Source: Ferrimonas pelagia (lineage in GTDB: Bacteria; Pseudomonadota; Gammaproteobacteria; Enterobacterales; Shewanellaceae). From it: DNA of 64,000 nt. Shown here in pieces: positions 34,772 to 43,241 of the stretch. The stretch's first letter is position 1; every line of letters begins with the position of its first letter. Location: NCBI RefSeq assembly GCF_039543565.1, contig NZ_BAABJZ010000009.1:47681-111680 (forward strand), in the 5' to 3' direction. The notes under the pieces are model-generated. The model searched no databases and was not told the DNA's origin. It saw only the letters and a program-made list of their open reading frames with translations. Both the position numbers and the translations under genes were made by a program.

Positions 34772-35497
34772 ATGGATCAACTCAGTGCCATTATTATTGG
34801 CGCCAACTCCGCCCTGTCGCAGGCATTAGCGCTGCAACTGATCAATGATAACGTCCGTCTGGGTCTGATGGCCGCAGACACCGACGCGCTGGCCCCTTTG
34901 ATGGACAAACTGCCTGACAACGCCGAGCTGGTGGCGATCGATATCTTCGATCCTGAAGCCTGTCGCAGTGCCTTCAGCCAGTTGTGGGATACGCTGGATG
35001 GCGCCGCGCTGGTGGTGATCAACACCGCGGCCTCGGGGCTGGATCTGTCCCTGCCCTACGCGCTGGATAAGCAGATCAACGCCGTCAATGTTGAGGGCTT
35101 TACCGCCCTGGCCAACGCCGCCTTCACGCAGATGGTCGAGCAAAAGTATGGCCAACTGGCGGCGTTTACCTCCATCGCCGGTGAACGCGGTGGCCCGCAG
35201 ATCGCCTTTCACGCCTCCAAAGCCTACCAACAGAACTATCTACAGGGGCTGCGTCTGCATGCGCAACGACTGAAGTTGCCGATCACCATCAGTGACATAC
35301 GCTTAGGGTACATCGACAAGATGCAAGGTCGTGGCAGCAAAACTTGGGGCGGCTCACTGGATAAGATCTCCAGCCAGATCATCCGCGCCCTGCGCAAGGC
35401 CAAGCCTCAGGTGTACGTCACCCGCCGCTGGCGTTTTATCAGCTGGCTCACCCGGGCGCTGCCGGAGTTCATCTACAACAAACGCAAATACAAATAA
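34772..35497 (+). CDS. SDR-fold protein with degenerate active site
   Basis: A 241-residue short-chain dehydrogenase-fold protein. The dinucleotide loop is altered to GANSALSQALALQL in place of TGxxxGxG, and NTAAS replaces the usual NNAG. At the catalytic site SIAGERGGPQIAFHASKAYQ, the lysine and serine remain but the tyrosine position is phenylalanine (F-H-A-S-K). The C-terminus is basic and hydrophobic (WRFISWLTRALPEFIYNKRKYK), suggesting membrane association. Activity is therefore doubtful; a binding or regulatory role is possible. The start ATG 34772 begins the fold; upstream in-frame ATGs give an unlikely extension. It is 12 bp upstream of the next gene and probably co-transcribed. Confidence 0.72.
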   Translation: MDQLSAIIIGANSALSQALALQLINDNVRLGLMAADTDALAPLMDKLPDNAELVAIDIFDPEACRSAFSQLWDTLDGAALVVINTAASGLDLSLPYALDKQINAVNVEGFTALANAAFTQMVEQKYGQLAAFTSIAGERGGPQIAFHASKAYQQNYLQGLRLHAQRLKLPITISDIRLGYIDKMQGRGSKTWGGSLDKISSQIIRALRKAKPQVYVTRRWRFISWLTRALPEFIYNKRKYK

Positions 35498-35509
35498 CGG
35501 GACAACAGC

Positions 35510-36202
35510 ATGCCAAGGGACGCGTTAATCACTCAACTGTCCGAACATCTCAGTCAGCAACTGGGCCACACGGTGGACGATCCCACCCTGCCGGCGCAGT
35601 TGGCCGAGCTGTTCTACGACGCCATGCTGGACTGGCAGGCGCCGGAGCTGACTCAGGGGAAGGTCGGGGCCATTATCGCCTGCTCCTTTGGCTACGCGCG
35701 CCAGGAGAACGGCAACATCATCGCGGGCCCGATGAATGCGCAGCTGGCCGATGTGGTGGTGGCGCTGCAACAGCAGCATCAGTGCCGGGTGTTTGCCCAG
35801 TGGGAGATCGCCGAGGCGATCGGCAACCGCATCGATCACACCCAGCTGACCGCCATCCACCCGGATATCGATCCCCATGACGCCACCGTGACCTACCTCA
35901 GCACCACAGGTGTCCTCAACAAGGTGATCAAAGCCCTGTCGTTTGAACCGCCGGAGCTGGGCAATGTGTTGATGGTGGCCTGGCGCCACCACATCACCCG
36001 CACCGTCAATGCCGCGCGCCAATGTGGCTTCCACGCCTGGTCGGCGCCACTGGATACGCTCCCCAGCGACTACGATCCGGCCTCGGGCCAGGCCTGGACC
36101 CGCAATCCGCGGGATTATTTGCTGCACGATGTGGTGGCCCGGATCCCACTGCTCAAAGAGGAGTTGTCCCCCCGCCCGATCTGGTACAAAGCCCATGACT
36201 GA
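35510..36202 (+). CDS. Uncharacterised protein, possibly DUF218-like
   Basis: A 230-residue cytoplasmic protein that I do not recognise with certainty. There is no signal peptide or membrane segment. It has alternating beta/alpha segments: VGAIIACSFGYARQENG with a following AQLADVVVALQQQHQCRVFAQWEIAEAIG, and later NVLMVAWRHHITRTVNAARQCGFHAW. The last segment, with its small hydrophobic strand then H-x-x-R, faintly resembles the YdcF/SanA/ElyC (DUF218) fold. It follows the degenerate SDR gene by 12 bp, so the two may work together. Codon use is like its neighbours. Confidence 0.6.
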   Translation: MPRDALITQLSEHLSQQLGHTVDDPTLPAQLAELFYDAMLDWQAPELTQGKVGAIIACSFGYARQENGNIIAGPMNAQLADVVVALQQQHQCRVFAQWEIAEAIGNRIDHTQLTAIHPDIDPHDATVTYLSTTGVLNKVIKALSFEPPELGNVLMVAWRHHITRTVNAARQCGFHAWSAPLDTLPSDYDPASGQAWTRNPRDYLLHDVVARIPLLKEELSPRPIWYKAHD

Positions 36203-36264
36203 GCCCGCCCAGACAGGGTAATATCTCCGTCAGACCGTTACACATTTTCGAGGCTAAGAGACCA

Positions 36265-37155
36265 TTGACTACGCCCACGCTGATCCCACTTAACGCCCTA
36301 GGCGTACTGCGCGCCCACGGTGACGATCGCCAGAGTTACCTGCAAGGCCAGCTCACCTGCGATCTGGTGAAGCTCGACCCGACCCAGTGGCACTTTGGTG
36401 GCCATTGCGATCCCAAGGGTAAGCTGATCGCTGCGTTCCGCTGGCTACACAGTAACGACGAGATCCTAATGTTGATGCCGAGCTCGCTGATCCCACTGGA
36501 GCAAGCCGCTTTGGGCAAATACGCGGTGTTCAACAAGGTGGAATTCGTTGATGCCAGCGCAGACTATCAGTGTTTTGCCCTGCTCAATGGCCAGGCGCTG
36601 CTGGCCGACTGGTCCGGCAGCGGCAATCTGCGCCAGCAAGGCCGGATCAGCGCACTGCTGGACGGGGAGCGCGCGCTGCTGCTACTGCCGCAAGGCGTGG
36701 AGCTGCCCGAGTCGCTGGCGCAACTGGCTCAAAGCGAGCAAGCGGCCTTTATCGCCAGTGAGCTGGAGGCGGGACGTCCTTGGTTTGAGGCCGAGCACAC
36801 CGGGGAGTTCGTGCCGCAGATGGTGAATTTGGATGCCATCGGCGGTGTCCAGTATGACAAGGGCTGTTACATCGGCCAGGAGACGGTGGCTCGCATGCAT
36901 TTTCGCGGCGGCAATAAGCGCGCCCTGTATGTACTGCAAGGGGCGGCGACCGACGGGGACACCTTGGAGATGCAACTGGGCGACAACTGGCGCCGAGCGG
37001 GCACCATCGTGGCCAAACAGCTGGTGGGCGAGCAGATCTGGCTGACGGCGATCATGAACAAGGCGCTGGAGCCGGACACCGCCTTCCGCCTAGGGGACAC
37101 CCCGCTGACCCTGGCGCCATTGCCCTACGCGCTGTTCAGCACGGAAACGAAATAA
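36265..37155 (+). CDS. ygfZ: tRNA-modifying / Fe-S maintenance protein YgfZ
   Basis: A 296-residue folate-binding protein of the GcvT-like family, needed for activity of certain Fe-S enzymes such as the MiaB methylthiotransferase. The invariant signature K-G-C-Y-x-G-Q-E is present (YDKGCYIGQETVARMHFRG, about residues 197-215), as is the N-terminal YLQGQLTCDL motif. Translation must start at TTG 36265: the next in-frame ATG is about 69 codons on, and the TTG is preceded by a GAGGC sequence. It is followed by a strong terminator. Confidence 0.9.
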   Translation: MTTPTLIPLNALGVLRAHGDDRQSYLQGQLTCDLVKLDPTQWHFGGHCDPKGKLIAAFRWLHSNDEILMLMPSSLIPLEQAALGKYAVFNKVEFVDASADYQCFALLNGQALLADWSGSGNLRQQGRISALLDGERALLLLPQGVELPESLAQLAQSEQAAFIASELEAGRPWFEAEHTGEFVPQMVNLDAIGGVQYDKGCYIGQETVARMHFRGGNKRALYVLQGAATDGDTLEMQLGDNWRRAGTIVAKQLVGEQIWLTAIMNKALEPDTAFRLGDTPLTLAPLPYALFSTETK

Positions 37156-37160
37156 CCTAA

Positions 37161-37187
37161 CAGCACGCCACGGCGTGCTGTTTTTTT
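37161..37187 (+). terminator. Terminator of ygfZ
   Basis: CAGCACGCC / GGCGTGCTG with a two-base loop is followed by seven T. A textbook rho-independent terminator on the plus strand. Confidence 0.93.
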
Positions 37188-37211
37188 ACTGCGCGAGCTT
37201 AGGAGGTTGCT

Positions 37212-37406
37212 ATGGAGATCCACCACCCGGAACAACTGGACCCTCAGATCTTGCTGGGGATCGTCAATGAAAAGCTGCGGCTGGGCAGTGGCAATCTGGC
37301 CGATCTGGCTGCCGAGATGGATCTCAGCAGCCTGCAGCTGGAGCAGCGCCTGGCTGAGATCGGCTTTCGCTATCGACGCGACGTCAATCAATTCCGCCGC
37401 GGTTGA
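37212..37406 (+). CDS. Small DUF4250-family protein
   Basis: A 64-residue protein starting at an ATG with AGGAGG upstream. It is predominantly helical, with the pattern PQILLGIVNEKLRLG, LADLAAEMDLSSLQLEQRLAEIGFRY and a C-terminal VNQFRRG. The leucine-spaced helices and the final NQF match small DUF4250 proteins, which have no known function. The good Shine-Dalgarno and its independent position between two terminated units support a real gene. It converges with the GST gene only 4 bp away. Confidence 0.75.
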   Translation: MEIHHPEQLDPQILLGIVNEKLRLGSGNLADLAAEMDLSSLQLEQRLAEIGFRYRRDVNQFRRG

Positions 37407-37410
37407 CGCC

Positions 37411-37998
37411 CTATTGGGGGGCCACCGCCTGGGTAATGGGATCTTGATGCCCCGCCAGCCAATCGATCAACGCGGGCTGAGCCGAGCGCCAGCTCAGCTC
37501 GGGGTGGCGAAAATCCAAGTATTCCAACAGCACCAACAAGCGGATCGCCACCACAGAGCGTCGAACCGGCAGGGCCTCTAATTGCCCGGACAACGCCGCC
37601 AATCCGGCGTGCAGCGACTGTTGGTGGCGCTCAATCCACTTGGCCGACGCTGTCCCCTCCTCCTGGCGGGTCTTCTCCACCTGCAGTGCAACCGCGGCGT
37701 CCATCAGCCCGATCACCAGCTCATTGAGCAAGCCCAACGTCCAATTCCCCGATAGGCCGCGATGGTGGCGACCATCACCGAGCCGCTCATCCAGATAGCG
37801 GCAGATATAGCGGCTGTCATACAGCGCGCCGATATCCGTTAGCAGACAGGGGATCTTGCCTAGGGGGTTGCACCGCCGCAACTGGGCATCGTCGGTGAAC
37901 GGATTGACGATCACCTCCTCCAGCTCAATGGCCAGGTAACGACTTAGGATCCGAACCACCCGTGCGTAGGGCGACGCGTCGGAGTAATAGAGGATCAC
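37411..37998 (-). CDS. Glutathione S-transferase family protein
   Basis: A 195-residue two-domain GST. The thioredoxin-fold N-domain has SDASPYARVVRILSRY, the cis-proline loop NPLGKIPCLL and the glutathione-binding YDSRYICRYLDERLG (about 60-75). The helical C-domain follows. It most resembles YibF/maleylacetoacetate isomerase-like bacterial GSTs; the substrate is not inferable. Starts with GTG, which overlaps the fpr stop (GTGA), so it is translated together with fpr. Confidence 0.86.
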   Translation of the reverse strand: MILYYSDASPYARVVRILSRYLAIELEEVIVNPFTDDAQLRRCNPLGKIPCLLTDIGALYDSRYICRYLDERLGDGRHHRGLSGNWTLGLLNELVIGLMDAAVALQVEKTRQEEGTASAKWIERHQQSLHAGLAALSGQLEALPVRRSVVAIRLLVLLEYLDFRHPELSWRSAQPALIDWLAGHQDPITQAVAPQ

Positions 37999-38738
37999 CA
38001 GTACTTCTCCACGGTGATCTGGCCGGGGGTTCGCCGCAGGTTTTTACGCAGCCCCATCCCCTCCAGAACCGCCACCGTCTCGCGGATCATCTCGGGATTG
38101 CCGCAGATCATGGTTTGGGTCCGTGCCGGCTTGATCGGCACACCGACCGCCTCCTCCAAGCTCCCCTCGCTGATCAACTGCGGGATCCGCCCCTGCAACA
38201 TGCCATCAACCGCTTCACGGCTCACCACGGGCACGAAGTGAAAGGCCTCAGGGTGCGCCTGCTCCAGCGCCCGGATCTGCTCAAGGTAAGCCAGATCGGA
38301 TAACTCACGCACCGCGTACACCAGGATAAAGCGTTCATAACGATCCCAGCAGTCCTCACTGTGCAGGATCGACAGGAAAGGCCCGACGGCCGTGCCGGTG
38401 GCAAACATCCACAGCTCTCGCCCTGCCGGGACCTCATCTAAGGTCAGAAATCCGCTGGGCCGCGGTGACACCATCACTTCATCCCCGGCGTGCAGATCCT
38501 GCAGCTTGGGGGATAACTCCCCCTCTTCCACCTTGACCGCCAGAAACTCCAACAGCGGATCATGCGGGGCGTTCACATAGGAATAGGCACGCTGAACCCG
38601 CTCCCCCTGCTGCTCTAACGCCAACTTACCAAACTGGCCGGCGATAAAGGGTTCCACCTCCGCTTCCACCTTGAGACTAAATAGCCGGTCATTCCAATCG
38701 ATCCGCTCTACGACCTTGCCCTGAACCCATGTACTCAT
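37995..38738 (-). CDS. fpr: Ferredoxin/flavodoxin-NADP+ reductase
   Basis: A 247-residue FAD enzyme matching E. coli Fpr (248 residues). Features: FAD-binding RAYSYVNAP, GDEVMVSPRPSGFLTLDEVP, NADP-binding FATGTAVGPFLSIL, YAVRELSDLAYLEQIRALE, MICGNPEMIRE and the C-terminal VEKYW ending in the stacking tryptophan. It transfers electrons between NADPH and flavodoxin or ferredoxin, supporting Fe-S biogenesis and oxidative stress responses. The start is ATG 38738 (MSTWVQGKV); an ATG four codons earlier is less likely. Bicistronic with the GST gene. Confidence 0.94.
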   Translation of the reverse strand: MSTWVQGKVVERIDWNDRLFSLKVEAEVEPFIAGQFGKLALEQQGERVQRAYSYVNAPHDPLLEFLAVKVEEGELSPKLQDLHAGDEVMVSPRPSGFLTLDEVPAGRELWMFATGTAVGPFLSILHSEDCWDRYERFILVYAVRELSDLAYLEQIRALEQAHPEAFHFVPVVSREAVDGMLQGRIPQLISEGSLEEAVGVPIKPARTQTMICGNPEMIRETVAVLEGMGLRKNLRRTPGQITVEKYW

Positions 38739-38789
38739 GCATACCCTCACTGGCTAAATTGCAGTCACTCCTACAGCATACTCCTGCCT

Positions 38790-38821
38790 TAGAAAAAGAA
38801 AAACCCCGCTTAAAAGCGGGG
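38790..38821 (-). terminator. Terminator of the DAACS symporter gene
   Basis: On the minus strand CCCCGCTT, a two-base loop, AAGCGGGG and then a T-rich run. It lies 24 bp past the stop codon. Confidence 0.85.
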
Positions 38822-38844
38822 CTTAGTCAAGTTTGTCGCGCTTT

Positions 38845-40095
38845 TTATTTGCCGCTCAGCGCCACAGCGTCGGCGGACACCGACTCGGTGCGATCGACAA
38901 TGGTCACCACCGCGGCGTCCCCTACCACGTTAGCCGAGGTGACAAACATATCGATGATCCGATCGACCGCGATGATCAACGCGAACGCCGTTTCCACCGG
39001 TAAACCCATCTGGTGGATCAACACACCGATCATCACCGCGCCGCCACCAGGCACCCCACCGGCGCCGACGGACAGCAAGAACACCGCCGCGATCAATGCC
39101 GGGATCTGCTCCATGCTGATCGGCACGTTAAAGGCATTGGCCAGGAAGAACGCGGCGATGGTGATGTAGATAGACACCCCGCCCATATTCATGGTCGCGC
39201 CCAGTGGCACACCAAAACCAGCGGTGGCTTGAGACACGCCCAGCTTCTCGGTCAGGGTCCGCATGGTCACAGGAATGGACGCATTGGAGCTGGCGCAGGA
39301 GAGTGAGAACATCATCTGCTCACGGGTCTTGCGACGAAACTCCGATGCAGAGATATCCGTGGTCAGGCCAACCACCAGAGGATAAACCACAAACAGCCAC
39401 AGCAGCAGCAGCCCTACCACCAATGCGATGTAGCCTGCCACCGACACAAACGTGCCTGCTTCCAGTGTGGCACCCAGCTTCAGCATCAGGGCGAAGACAC
39501 CATAAGGCGCCAGGCTCATCACCAAGGTAATGGCGGTCATCATGATCTTATTGGCCTTGCGGAACGCCTTGGCCACACTGTCCATTTCGCTGCCGAGCAT
39601 TTTGATGACAAAGCCCAGCATCAAGGCCATGAAAATGATCTGCAGCATGTTGCCAGAGGAGAACGCGGCCACGGGATTGCGCGGCACAATATCCATTATC
39701 AAGGCAGAGATACTCGGCAACTCCGTGGTCGCGATCGCCAACTCCCCAACCTGAGGCAGTTGAACCCCGGTCCCCGGTCGCAGGATCAGCGCCACAACCA
39801 GCGCCACCGAGATCGCCACCAAGGTATTGAGGATGTACAAACCAAAGGTCTTACCGCCCAAGCGGCCAAAGCTTTGGATATCCGGTAGCTGTGTGATGCC
39901 GCTGACGATCGACACAAACACCAAAGGCACAACCAACATCATGATCAGGTTAACAAACATGCCGCCGGCCATATCGGCCAGACCAACAGCCGGTGCCGCC
40001 AACGCATCACTGCCGATGATCTGCAGCAGGGCGCCTAACAGTAGGCCAGAAAACAGACCGATAAAGATCTTCTTGGAGAGCGAATTGGACGGCAT
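38845..40095 (-). CDS. Dicarboxylate/amino acid:cation symporter (DAACS family)
   Basis: A 416-residue membrane symporter of the glutamate/aspartate/C4-dicarboxylate family. The re-entrant hairpin 1 serine-rich motif is SLSCASSNASIPVTM, and the TM7 motif is GATMNMGG, a variant of the usual NMDGT. Hairpin 2 is GAGGVPGGGAVMIGVLI, and the TM8 substrate-binding run is VDRIIDMFVTSANVVGDA. Eight core TM helices are recognisable. It takes up acidic or small neutral amino acids or dicarboxylates with Na+ or H+; the NMGG variant leaves substrate open. AAGGAAC precedes ATG 40095. Confidence 0.92.
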   Translation of the reverse strand: MPSNSLSKKIFIGLFSGLLLGALLQIIGSDALAAPAVGLADMAGGMFVNLIMMLVVPLVFVSIVSGITQLPDIQSFGRLGGKTFGLYILNTLVAISVALVVALILRPGTGVQLPQVGELAIATTELPSISALIMDIVPRNPVAAFSSGNMLQIIFMALMLGFVIKMLGSEMDSVAKAFRKANKIMMTAITLVMSLAPYGVFALMLKLGATLEAGTFVSVAGYIALVVGLLLLWLFVVYPLVVGLTTDISASEFRRKTREQMMFSLSCASSNASIPVTMRTLTEKLGVSQATAGFGVPLGATMNMGGVSIYITIAAFFLANAFNVPISMEQIPALIAAVFLLSVGAGGVPGGGAVMIGVLIHQMGLPVETAFALIIAVDRIIDMFVTSANVVGDAAVVTIVDRTESVSADAVALSGK

Positions 40096-41054
40096 TTTTG
40101 TTCCTTATCTGAGGAAAAGTCAGTGGCACAACTCCCTGTACCGTAAACGCTGGCTCATTCCCTGCCAGTCTGGTCAATTTTGCCAGTCGATTGTACTGGT
40201 GCACAGCGGGTTGGAATAGCGTTACATTTTCAGTAAAAATAAGTGAACACAACTGGATAGGAAAATCAAAGCCAGACAAAACTCAACGAGAGACCCAGCT
40301 TTAACAGGACAATTCACCATAAAGGCATCACCAAAAAGAGCAAAAGCCCAAACGAGAGTCCCGTCACGCAACTGGAACTTTAGCAGCACAGACGTTACCC
40401 CAGCCCACTTCGCCGCCGTAGAGCACTCCCAGCAACCGCATTGGCAGCACAAAGCACTAGGTCAGCACACCCCAGCCGACATATTATCTAGCAATGCCCA
40501 CTCCAATATCGACAAATGTTACCTGAGCGCGTGGCTCACTGCCGAAACGGCAACGCTGCGAGATCCCATTGCAACCAATGCATGCTCCGTCACCAACAGC
40601 GATGTTGTGGCTGTACGCTGCCTGCCGGCCCCATGCCCTTGAACCCGCACGGCCCCCCCGCTCCAATGCGGCGCAAAGCCCGCATGCCCGACCGGCTTAT
40701 CGCCAACCAACCGGGCCGACTCACCGCGCCAAGCCATGGGGCAACACAAGCAACAACATACCGAGACACTGGCCACTACGACCCGACGAAGCGGCCGAAC
40801 CTCGCTAACGGGCTCGCGCTCACCGAGCCAACCTGGCACGTCCGCAAAGCCAAACTGTCGAACCGACCGGGATAGCCGCCGGTTGCAGTAGCAACATTCC
40901 ATTCCGGTGACTTGAAATCCCGTTAAATAGCTGTCTTCATTGGGGTTAAAATCACGTTGCTCGGTGAGCGTTCACGTCCGCTTACCGTCGCCAGGGAGAG
41001 CACATGCCTCAGGGATCTTTCGCTTGTTTGCCGGCCACAGCTCAGGGCTAACCC
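40096..41054. other. 959-bp gene-free interval
   Basis: Only the promoter of the symporter (right end of that gene) and that of the PP2C gene are expected here. Open frames at 40516-40875 (plus) and 40519-40902 (minus) lie back to back. Their Cys/Pro/Arg-rich compositions look random, no Shine-Dalgarno is convincing, and no domain is recognisable. The part around 40200-40400 is clearly AT-richer than the genes on either side. I see no RNA gene or repeat. Confidence 0.6.
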
Positions 41055-41882
41055 ATGCGCATAGATAGGTTCGTCCACAGCTGCGCGACCGCTCAATGGA
41101 TCGGAATGCGGGAGCAGCAACAAGATAGCTGCAGTATTGAGACACTGCCGGACAGCCGTGGCACCCTGATGTTGGTGTGTGATGGGATCGGCGGTGCCCC
41201 CGCCGGAGATGTGGCATCGGGCTTGGCGCGATTGCATTTTGTCGAGTATGTCCGGCGTCACGCCGAAGAGCCGATCGCATCGGTCCTGCAGCAAGCGTTG
41301 CAGTACACCAATGAACAGCTCGAGCTTCACACCCAGCTCTACACCCGCCACCGCGGTATGGGCACCACCCTAACCGCCGCCTGGATCCGCGGGGCAGAGC
41401 TGTGGTGGATCAGTGTGGGCGATTCACCGCTGTGGCTTTGGCATAAGGCGCGATTACAACGACTGAACGCCGATCATTCCGGTCGAGCGCAGCAAGATCA
41501 TAACGGCGAGCAGGCAAAGTGGTTTCAACGCCTGCAGGAGAACCGGCTGAGCTCGTCACTGCAGGGCAGAGCGATATCGAAGATAGACGCCAATCGCCAC
41601 CCGCGGCGCTTATCATCGGGCGATCAGATCCTCATCGCCAGCGATGGGCTGTTGTCCCTGACCCAGGCGCAAGTCAATCACCAACTGACGGTGTCCACTG
41701 ATGTCCAGCAAGGGAGCGAGGGGCTGATCACGGCATTAAAGCAACAGGCCGATGAGCAGCAAGATAACACCGCCATCGCGCTGGCCCGGCTGGGCTCACA
41801 CCGGCCACTGCGCATTCGACATGCGGTTGCGCTGCTGTCTCTGCTGCTGATCGGCTCGAGTCTGGCACTGCTCCTGACTTAA
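41055..41882 (+). CDS. PP2C-family Ser/Thr phosphatase with C-terminal membrane anchor
   Basis: A 275-residue protein phosphatase of the PPM/PP2C type. Metal-binding aspartates are in GMREQQQDS, LVCDGIGGAPAGDVAS (about 41-56), IASDGLLSL (about 196-204) and EQQDNTAIAL. The middle RGMGTTLTAAWIRGAELWWISVGDSPLWLW is canonical. A single hydrophobic helix (about 256-274) at the extreme C-terminus makes it a tail-anchored protein facing the cytoplasm. No kinase or FHA gene adjoins it, unlike the PP2C/kinase pairs of type VI secretion or stress loci. The partner kinase is unknown. Confidence 0.85.
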   Translation: MRIDRFVHSCATAQWIGMREQQQDSCSIETLPDSRGTLMLVCDGIGGAPAGDVASGLARLHFVEYVRRHAEEPIASVLQQALQYTNEQLELHTQLYTRHRGMGTTLTAAWIRGAELWWISVGDSPLWLWHKARLQRLNADHSGRAQQDHNGEQAKWFQRLQENRLSSSLQGRAISKIDANRHPRRLSSGDQILIASDGLLSLTQAQVNHQLTVSTDVQQGSEGLITALKQQADEQQDNTAIALARLGSHRPLRIRHAVALLSLLLIGSSLALLLT

Positions 41883-41883
41883 C

Positions 41884-41939
41884 GGCTGAGATAGAAAGGC
41901 TGAGATAGAAAAGCTGAGACCGAAAGGCTGAGATAGAAA
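41884..41939. repeat. Four tandem copies of a 14-bp repeat
   Basis: GGCTGAGATAGAAA occurs four times head to tail just after the phosphatase stop codon. Copies 1, 2 and 4 are identical; copy 3 is AGCTGAGACCGAAA. A partial fifth copy may start at 41940. It lies in the 100 bp between two convergent genes and could vary in length between strains. Confidence 0.9.
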
Positions 41940-41983
41940 GGAGATATTAAGGGGGAAGGCCCGCTCTCAGCGGTGCCGCACGC

Positions 41984-42997
41984 TCAGTCTTGCTCGTCGA
42001 CACCGAGCGATGGCTCGGCGGCTTCGTCCGTCGCAGACAGATGTTGCTCGAGTGCGTCCTGCAGCAAGGTTAATTGTTGTTGCAGTGGGAATTCGCGCAG
42101 ATCGTGCAACGCTAGGGTGCGAGCCAACTGTGCCAGCTGCCCTTCAATGGCCAACAAATAGATCTCACGCCCGGCCTTGTCCTGCTCATCCAGTTGCTGA
42201 AGATCGTTGCCCAGATGGTGTGCATGCGCGATGGCAAAGCGTGTGGCTTCAGCCCGCTCTGCGATCTGCTCCAGTGCCCGTGGCGATCCCTCCACCAAGG
42301 CCCAGGCCGCTTCCAGCGTTGCGCTGGCCTGAGCGAAGGTCTGGGGCGCGGTTTGATCCAGGCTGGCCGCCCGCAACTGCTCCAGCGACTGGCGGTGATC
42401 CGTTAGGTAGAGATCCCGGACCGTGCTGACTTCCAGTTCATGTTGATGCCTAAGCAGCTCCGGCTTGCCGGATCGAACCCGGGACAAGCGTCCGGCCGCC
42501 ACCGCATCGACCAAGCCTTTCAGGCGCTGATCCAGCTGCTGATAGCGGCCAGGATGCAAACTCGCAGCATTGAGGCTGCGCAGAACCTCCCGGTTGGCAA
42601 ACGCCAGAGCCAAGTGCTCCATCGCCAGCTCTCGCACCCCCTTGGCCTCATCGAAGGCCGCCTCCGAGTCCTGCAGGGCTTCCTGCGCCGCCTGCAGACG
42701 AGAGCGGGTACTGAACACCCCAAGGCGTTCATACATCCGCGCGGGATCCTCGCCAAACAAGGCATATTGCGCCTTCGCATCTTGCAGCGCGGTTCGCGCC
42801 TTACGGACTTGCGCCGTCGCGAACCAACCCAGATCGTCATCCTGCGCCAATGTTTCCAGCTGCACGATCCGCAGGGCAACGTCATCCACCAGCGCCTGAC
42901 GCTGATCCTGGCTTTGTTCCAGCTGTTCCACCGTCGGCCCACTGGCACAGGCGGTCAGCAAAGTAAGCAGCAACAGAGGCAATGACAGGATCTTCAC
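41984..42997 (-). CDS. Coiled-coil lipoprotein of unknown function
   Basis: A 337-residue predicted lipoprotein. The signal MKILSLPLLLLTLLTAC ends in a lipobox with C17 acylated, and position +2 is Ala, so outer membrane sorting is likely. The remainder is almost entirely helical with heptad-like Leu/Ala/Gln spacing (about residues 23-330), a periplasmic coiled-coil rod. I recognise no catalytic motif. Starts at a GTG with a weak Shine-Dalgarno; no ATG nearby fits the signal peptide. Converges with the PP2C gene. Confidence 0.72.
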   Translation of the reverse strand: MKILSLPLLLLTLLTACASGPTVEQLEQSQDQRQALVDDVALRIVQLETLAQDDDLGWFATAQVRKARTALQDAKAQYALFGEDPARMYERLGVFSTRSRLQAAQEALQDSEAAFDEAKGVRELAMEHLALAFANREVLRSLNAASLHPGRYQQLDQRLKGLVDAVAAGRLSRVRSGKPELLRHQHELEVSTVRDLYLTDHRQSLEQLRAASLDQTAPQTFAQASATLEAAWALVEGSPRALEQIAERAEATRFAIAHAHHLGNDLQQLDEQDKAGREIYLLAIEGQLAQLARTLALHDLREFPLQQQLTLLQDALEQHLSATDEAAEPSLGVDEQD

Positions 42998-43194
42998 AAG
43001 CAGTACAACTCAACTCGATGAATGGGACGGAGGGCAGACAGTGTACCTATCGCAGCCTTTCGGCTCCAGTCAGTCGACGCGCGAAGAGGCAAAAACGCGG
43101 ATCGGATAACCATTATCGGGCGAGAAGTCAGGCACACGCCTTAATTAGGCGACGCCAAGATGGCCAAGCTGCACAGCCAGACCGAAAAAAGCGA

Positions 43195-43220
43195 CAAAAA
43201 AACCCGCCAAGTGGCGGGTT
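43195..43220 (-). terminator. Terminator of prfB-lysS
   Basis: AACCCGCCA / TGGCGGGTT with a two-base loop and a following T-run on the minus strand, 21 bp past the lysS stop. Confidence 0.9.
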
Positions 43221-43241
43221 TGATTTGATGGGGCTCGACGA

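Noticed and set aside
40516..40902. Overlapping open frames on both strands in the gene-free interval
   Set aside because: Random-looking composition (many Cys, Pro, Arg), no Shine-Dalgarno and no recognisable fold.
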